Part shown: positions 57,745 through 64,000 of the stretch, in pieces
Layout of the letters: each line of letters starts with the position of its first letter
Position numbering within the stretch: the first letter of the stretch is position 1
Notes under the pieces: generated by a model
What the model was told of the DNA's origin: nothing
Seen by the model: the letters and a program-made list of their open reading frames with translations, nothing else
Databases searched by the model: none
Assembly: GCF_000276665.1 (NCBI RefSeq)
Contig: NW_004955404.1
Coordinates: 28,568,272 to 28,632,271, forward strand
From: Chinchilla lanigera
Lineage: Eukaryota; Chordata; Mammalia; Rodentia; Chinchillidae
Reading direction: 5' to 3'
Length of the DNA stretch: 64,000 nt
Position numbers and translations under genes: made by a program

Positions 57745-58589
57745 AAATGAAATATCCAGAGTAAGGATAAGAAAACTCTACCTTGAAGCAAGCAGTCTAA
57801 TCTACAAAATCTATACCCCTCAAGATCAAAATCAAATCACCAAATTAGAAGGGAACAGGTTCAAGAATTGGAGAATGCAGTGAGGGATGGGAAAGGAGGG
57901 GAACAAAAAGAATTAAGACATTTTAGGGTGTGTTCTAATTAAGAATTAAGACGCACAAACTCCCCACATAATGACTGTAGTCATTACATACTGCAAATAT
58001 GCATTAATAAAAATACATACTAAAAAATAAAAAAAAGAATTAACAAAAGATTGGCTATGCCCATTTTTTATTATAATTAGAAAGAAGCAATTAGCAAGTG
58101 CCTACGTAAATGAAAGAAGATATTTTAAAGATGATGAAAACAAAATGTTTAATTTTGCCTCTGTAAGTTATAGAAATCAGCTTAAATTGCAACATTACTG
58201 AGGTGTGGACAATGTAACAAATTATAGAAAATAAATTTGGGGACTTTTAAAGGATGGAAAACAACATAAAACAAGAAAATCACTTATATCATGTGTTAAT
58301 TCATGAGTAGCATTTAGCATAAAGACAGAGGAAGATTTATGATAATGAAAACCAAACAAAATATAAGACCATAGTTATGGTAACCCAAAAATTTCTTCAG
58401 AAGTGGACATTTACTTATTCATTCAATCACTCAGTCAAGTAAATGACCAAAATGTACTTAGTATACTAGATGACCAAAGCTAGTACTAGCTGTTGAGGGA
58501 ACACAAACAAAACAAAACAAAACAAAACACAACTGCTCATAAAGATGTACAAATGTACTAAAATGCAAGGAAATTAAAAGCTACATTTA
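57745..58589. other. AT-rich non-coding sequence with (AAAAC)n
   Basis: No gene. A simple (AAAAC)n repeat lies at 58504-58530. Confidence 0.5.
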
Positions 58590-59032
58590 TGTTATGGTTA
58601 GGATCCAAAATGTCCTTCCAAAGACTCATTATGTTGGAGGCTTAGTGATCAGCTAATGAGCTTTGGGGCAATGAATGGATTATTAGGACTCTAATTTCAT
58701 CAAGTGGATTAAGCCATCCACGAATTTATTAGCTGCATGGCTGTTAGGAAGTGCGGCCCTGTTGGAGAAAGGAGGTCACTGCAGGCGTGATCGCCTTTGA
58801 GGACTCTATCTTGTTCCTGGCCCCTTGCATTCTGTCTTCTTCTCTTCCTCTGCTCCCTAGCCAACAGCAGGTAATCAACCTTTCTCAGTCACACCCTTCC
58901 TCTGTGATGTTTCTGTCTCATCACAAGCCTAAGACCATAGAGTCCGCTGACCACAGTGTAAAACCATGAGTCAAAAATCAGCCTTTCCTTGTTTAAATTG
59001 TTTTCTTTAGGTATTTTGGCACAGTCATAAAA
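58590..59032 (+). mobile_element. Solo MaLR-type LTR
   Basis: Starts TGTTATGGTTAGGATCC; MLT1/MST-like order with 'ctctatcttgttcctggccc' near 58803, 'cacacccttcctctgtgatg' near 58891 and 'aaaccatgagtcaaaaatca' near 58961. The terminal CA merges with an (AAAC)n tract. The 72-aa frame at 58751-58969 is repeat-derived. Confidence 0.8.
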
Positions 59033-59065
59033 CAAACAAACAAACAAAAAAAAAAACAAAAAACA
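59029..59065. repeat. (AAAC)n simple repeat
   Basis: A-rich tract with repeated CAAA units just after the LTR. Confidence 0.9.
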
Positions 59066-59239
59066 GGCTAAGACACTGTGCTTTAGATTCTAGTAGTTAC
59101 AGTAGAAACTCGAGTGAGTATGCGGTGTATTCTAATCTGGCAGTGCTGAAAGTGGTTCAGACACAAGAGCTTACACACTGCATAGTTTCTCTAATATAAG
59201 AGATCCAAAATGCAACTACTGTGTATCACAAACAGATAC

Positions 59240-59960
59240 TACCAATGAAAAAGATATCACAAAGAAGGGAAACTGGAGCCAAGTCTGGAGAGTCTTGAGC
59301 AATCAGTAAGAAAAGCAGGTATAGATAGATTCCTTTTAGGAAGATTAGGAGAAAAAACAGAACACTGGAAAAAATCAGCGAATATGCCTGAAATCCAAGG
59401 TGCAAGGGGAGAAACAGAAAGAAGCCAATGGAGTGGTTGCTAAGCTCAGAAGTTTGAACTTCATGCAGTGAAGGCTTTTGAAGAGTTCTAAGCCCTACAT
59501 GGGCAGTTTTGCATTTCAGAGGAACCACTTTTGTGGGAAGGAGGAAGACGAATTAGAAGGAAAGAAGATAAGAAAAGGGAATATAATTAGGAGACTTTAA
59601 CAGTAGTTCAGTCTAGAGATGATACAGGCCTGGTGTGCAGGAGTGAGGTGAGAGAGAGGAGACAGACTGGAGATATATTTAGGAAGCTGATTCAATGCGG
59701 CATGGTGATTGATGGCTAATGGGGAGGAAGAGACGATGAGGAGTCCAGGTCTGGAGCTTCGGCAATCGGAACATGTCATTTTGTGTTGTAGGAAAAATGG
59801 GAGGAGGAGTGGTTAATGGCAAGGTGATGAATTCTATTTCAGACACCTTCAGCTTGAAAAAAATGTGAGACATCTAAATGGCAATTTCAATAGGCAGTTG
59901 GATTAATGTGTCTGGAGATCAGAGAGAGGTAGGGCTAGAATTAGACCTTTAAGAGTCAGC
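59240..59960 (-). mobile_element. Ancient L2-associated repeat
   Basis: Purine-rich: 'taacagtagttcagtctaga', 'atgatacaggcctggtgtgc', 'caataggcagttggattaat', 'gtgtctggagatcagagaga'. Related to 25500-26010. Three minus frames here (59226-59528, 59597-59779, 59679-59873) are repeat-derived. Confidence 0.45.
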
Positions 59961-60904
59961 TTCATATTTTGGTTAATTTAGCCCATCAGAATTAGTGAGA
60001 TTTCCAGGGCCAGTGTGTGGAGTCTGAAGAGAACTGAAACTTGGAAGTCCCAAGCTTCAGTCAACAGAAAGCTCATTTGCAAAATCATGCCCACTGTGAT
60101 ATTTTCACCATTCTGGCCCCTGCCAATATTTGATCCCACCCCGCAACCTAAGTCTAGTAGAACCTTTCCTGATCTTCCTTTGTTAACATTTTAACAAGTG
60201 CTGCTTGAAAATTTCTCTCGTTAAATATCTTAGTTCTATAGGGACAGGTTATGAAGAACTTCAAGTCTCTCTAAGTTAAGACAAATTCTTTAGAAAATCT
60301 GCTGGCACAAGGAAGAAAAAGTGCAAACACTTCTATCCTAGTCACAAAAATTAAAAGCATATCTTGGCCTTTTTCCCTAGGTCACAACTTTTAAGTACTT
60401 CACTTTCTCCAATTAATTCACTAAAAAGCATTAAGAGTCTGTCTTTTGCAGTTAGCACACTGTGATATGTCTGAATTTGGCACCAGAGTTAAACAGATAA
60501 GAAGCCCAAGATTCACATGATTGATAATTTAGGGTTTGAAGGTAAAGTGCTACAAAAGCACTGTGACCGCTGGAATACAGTAAATTATCAAGAATGCCAC
60601 AGTGAAATCATCAAATGATCAGGGAGTTAGAAATCTGGAGTTTATCTGTAAAGTTTAAATATGTTCTACCAGAATATAAGGAGAAAGCAAATGAATACTC
60701 AAGACTGGCACATGCATAGGTTTGCTGTACTATTTTCTCTACATTTATTTGCATGAAATTTGTTGCAAGAAAAAGTTAAAAGGCATAGAGATCCCAGATC
60801 AAGAACACAAGAGATAAAGATGAGTTTGCCAAGTATATCTGGCCAACTAAAAAGGCAGGATAGTTGAAGGAAACAAAACATAGAAATGTCAGCTGTGGAC
60901 GCAC
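59961..60904. other. Non-coding sequence
   Basis: Nothing recognised. Confidence 0.4.
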
Positions 60905-61090
60905 ATTCTTGGATATTAACTGAAGTCGTATCATTGATTTTACCATTTCACCATCCTAGAGGATGTTCTTAACCTCTCTGTGCCTCGGTTTACTTATCTG
61001 TAAGTGGTGATAATATCTTTCTCTTGAGGGAAAATAATGAGATAAATTTAGCACAATATCTGGCCAAACTACAATTAAATATTAGCTATT
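60905..61090 (+). mobile_element. MIR SINE 3' part
   Basis: 'cttaacctctctgtgcctcg', 'gtttacttatctgtaagtgg', 'tagcacaatatctggccaaa': a sense MIR with its 5' half degraded. Confidence 0.7.
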
Positions 61091-61559
61091 AGTTACTAGC
61101 CTTAAAAGTAAACCACCATTCTATGTTCACTATTATCTATTATCCTCAACATACTAGAATAATATGAAGCAAGAAAGAAATATTACAATCAGAGAGTGAC
61201 AAAGAATCCTAAATATAAGTTTTATATTCCATTTGTCCATCAATTCATCCATTAATTTCTTTCATCTTTACTATTTAATGCTTGGAAATCTAGGTTTGAT
61301 ATTCTCTTCCTGACTTTAGATCTAAATTTAAACCTACTGGAACTAACCCAGCTACTTCTTCATGGGATGCAGACATAGTGTATCTGATATGTTTAAATTT
61401 AGCAACACCCTAATGAAAAGCCCTGGGTGACCTTATAGTACTGCAGCCTGGTACAAAGCCAGTTGGGTGCAGATTGATCTATAAGGAAGCCCTGAGGCCC
61501 GCAAGCAACTACGGCGGCACGTGGACAAGGTTAGATGGAATCACCTCAAATAATCATGC

Positions 61560-61676
61560 TAGAGGATGGGGGAAATGCCTGTGTAGTTCACTGTTTCACC
61601 TCCAGAGTCTTGCTCAGTGACTGGCACTTAGTAGATACTCAGTAAGTGTTAGTTGAATGAATGAATGAATGAATGA
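61560..61676 (+). mobile_element. L2 3' terminus with (GAAT)n
   Basis: 'cagtgactggcacttagtag', 'atactcagtaagtgttagtt' followed by a GAAT repeat (61654-61676), the characteristic end of L2. Confidence 0.72.
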
Positions 61677-63539
61677 GCAAACAAACTTGCATTGAAATCT
61701 ATCAAAACACAGTAGGAACCAGGATTCCCCAACATTTTCATCCTGAGTGCACTTGAAATTCAGCAAGAATGACTTTATTGCAGAACAGTTCAAATCCATG
61801 AATCTTCAAAGTCAGCTAAGCCAGTGGCTTACTTGGTTAGGCTCTGAAATCACAAAATCGAGCTGCTGAGACACCAGCAAGGCCCAACCGACAGTGAGAA
61901 GAACGTGTGGAGATGACGGTCTCTGCTCCAAATTCTCCTCCCGCACCCTGAGGGGGCCACACAGGAGGAACTCCTGTTCCTGGCCGCTCAGGTAACTAAG
62001 CTGCTCAATCTTTTAGCTTCTGTTCACCATGATTTTCATGCGTTAAACTTCTCCATCCCTGCATCCAGACGACAATCCATCTCATACATCTGCACTCCTT
62101 AAGGAAGTATTTTTAACACACCAAATTCCACTTATTTTATCTAAACCTGTGATGCAGTTTTCATTTTAATCCCCAACTTTAAAAGTTAAAACTTAATTAT
62201 CATGATTTTATATCTTAGGGGTTCACTCTCTATCTTCTTAATTGAGCTCTTTTCTTCCTTTCTCTTTTTTGTATATTTATTTTGTCTTGTTTTGTTTTCT
62301 TCTCAAATTGTTAGTTGGCCTACAGTGTTTTTGGTGCATGTTTTAGGTAGTCTAAAAATTAAGTTTTAAATTATTTTATTTTAACTTATACTTCATCTCT
62401 ATATAATAGACACAATCATTCCCATTTTACAGATGAGAAAAGGGGAGCACAAAAGTTAATTTCCCAAGTTCACATGACTAGCAAAGTTGAGAATCAGTTC
62501 ACTTTCTTCTAAACGTACAGATATGTTTCTTTTTATCTAGCATTACTTCTAACTAGAAACAAGGAAAAAAAATCCCTGTTCTATATGTGATGACAACTCA
62601 TATATACAGATGGTTTTAGGGGTGAAAAAACAAAAAGCCAATTGGCCTATGGTTCTTTTTCAAAGCAGGGACAAGAGGTCTCATAGGAAACAAAGAAGTG
62701 AACATTTGAAAGCTCTTCTCTATTGCTCCCTCACCGAATTAAAAAAAGGAATTGCCTCTCAGGGTTTGTCTTCAATTTCCTCAGCAGTGACAGCTATTAT
62801 TTTAGCATGGTGGCTCTGCGGGTCCCACCTTCCTTTTTTCCTTAAGGGCTCTAGTTTCTCTTTATGGTAAGGGTCCATTTCCTTCCTCACTCTGGCAGAG
62901 ACAGAGAAAACTGGCTCTCAGAGGAATGCGGGCTGCAACACGGAGTGTACAGGCAGGAGACAGTCACACACAGCTCACTACACGAAGACCCAGGGTGACC
63001 ACCGCTCTCTGCAGCTCAGGGGAGCCGTGAACGGACAGCCAGACTTTTATTGTATGGATCTTAAATTCGTTTTTTGAAAGACTCTATTCAGTTGTATGAT
63101 ATTTGTAGAAAACTAAACATTTTAACTACGTCACCTTTCCCACCAAGATTTCAAGCTAGATTTTTTATTAAGTCATATAATTAATAATCTGTGAACTATG
63201 ATAACCAGCACACATTTATTGTACTACATCTTCAGCTCTTAATTATTCATAGCATAAGTGATCTATAGCTAATGACCATTCAGAGCCAAAATGATACTGA
63301 AGGTTTCTCCACTATAACCATCAGTGACTGAAAACGCAAAGGCTGGTCAATTTGCCTAGCTGTTTGGTAGGAGTTTGGATGGTGGAGGTCATTTTTTACA
63401 AGAGACACAAATTTGGCCCTTGAAACACACAGATAAAAAGCAGATGGATTTTTATCTATTCATTCAAAGTGGGAGGGAGGGGCCAACTGATTTGTGTGTT
63501 TTGTGTATCTCTATTGGAGGACAATAAACTGATTGAGAG
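61677..63539. other. Non-coding sequence, MIR-like trace
   Basis: At 62395-62510 there is an antisense MIR-like core ('cattcccattttacagatga'). 62890-63060 is a CpG-containing unique patch. The 86-aa frame at 62610-62870 has no motif. No gene supported. Confidence 0.4.
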
Positions 63540-64000
63540 GGTTTCTTTTTAGGGAAAGAAAAGCAGACAGGACGAAATCAGCAACCATCCCTTTGCATGC
63601 CAGCTGACCTTGGATGGAGATTTAGTGCTAGATTTAAAAGGCTTTGTTTACAGACAATTAAAAAACACATAAATTTAAATTGTCAAAGAAGAGATGGTTT
63701 CCAAAGCTTCTGACAGCCCCACACCCGCTCCTCAGCCCTGTGCAGGAAAGGCCCAGAGGCAAGTACAAAGCCACCAACCCAAATGCCTGTGGAGTTTGCC
63801 AGGAAGCCAGATCCTGCTGCTTCTGCTGCGTGCTACTGCTATTGCAAAACAAAATCTTATAAAGCTTCAAATGTAGGTTCTTTAAGTGCTAATCAAACAG
63901 CGAGAAGGCAACAAACTACCAGGAAGGAGGTGGCTGCAGAAATGTACACCCCAAGTACGGAATTGCTGCAATTAGGCCTTTAGGCAATCAACGTGTGTGA
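63540..64000. promoter_or_regulatory. Candidate conserved non-coding segment at window end
   Basis: Unique, balanced sequence with no repeat signature, including 'ctttgtttacagacaattaa' (forkhead-like tgtttac at 63645-63651). Four short overlapping frames cover it on both strands, none with motifs. It may continue past the window. Confidence 0.35.

Overview
The window reads as nuclear DNA from a rodent. The evidence is its repeats: tRNA-like ID SINEs with internal pol III boxes (near 0.4, 24.1, 30.8 and 57.7 kb), 7SL-derived B1 SINEs carrying the rodent-type internal duplication (1.8, 11.4, 23.7 kb), MaLR-class LTR elements, and a L1 family whose distinctive 3' UTR recurs at 3.0, 25.7, 37.4, 40.5, 41.1, 45.5 and 50 kb. 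The ID and B1 forms look more like a non-murid lineage, perhaps beaver-like (Castorimorpha). That species guess is from memory and unverified.

I find no convincing protein-coding gene or exon, no functional RNA gene and no CpG island on either strand. The open frames are short; many lie in or antisense to transposons. The window is intergenic or deep intronic, AT-rich and CpG-poor.

Layout. 0.3-4 kb: ID, then an antisense L1 cut by B1, then a younger L1 tail. 4-10 kb: ancient MER5A, MIR and L2-like debris and an antisense MaLR LTR. 10.2-13.2 kb: an MLT1-like LTR and a complete LTR-internal-LTR MaLR with matching 5-bp target duplications. 13.2-15 kb: unique sequence with several hairpins, the best candidate non-coding regulatory segment. 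15-16.5 kb: two MLT1-like LTRs, one split by an L1 insertion. 16.5-24 kb: mostly unique sequence. 24-26.6 kb: ID and long ancient L2-like repeats. 26.6-31 kb: unique DNA with an octamer hairpin, a U2 snRNA pseudogene fragment, a microsatellite and an ID. 31-40 kb: LTRs, MIR and several candidate conserved segments (32.7-33.7, 34.8-35.2, 38.2-38.7 kb). 40.5-41.6 kb: two diverged L1 ends in tail-to-tail orientation. 41.6-45 kb: MIRs and a cluster of perfect hairpins. 45-57 kb: the most transposon-dense stretch, with several L1 fragments, a probable CR1/L3-type fossil, a tandemly repeated L1 3' UTR, and a MaLR inserted in an L1 and itself carrying another LTR. 57-64 kb: L2, ID, a solo LTR, old repeats and a unique terminal segment.

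There is no gene system or operon here. I did not find a previously undescribed biological system. The most distinctive points are the tandem L1 3' UTR, the inverted L1 pair, nested insertions that can be ordered in time, the hairpin cluster at 42.9 kb, and the unique hairpin-bearing block at 13.6-14.3 kb. Family names come from remembered consensus sequences, not a search.
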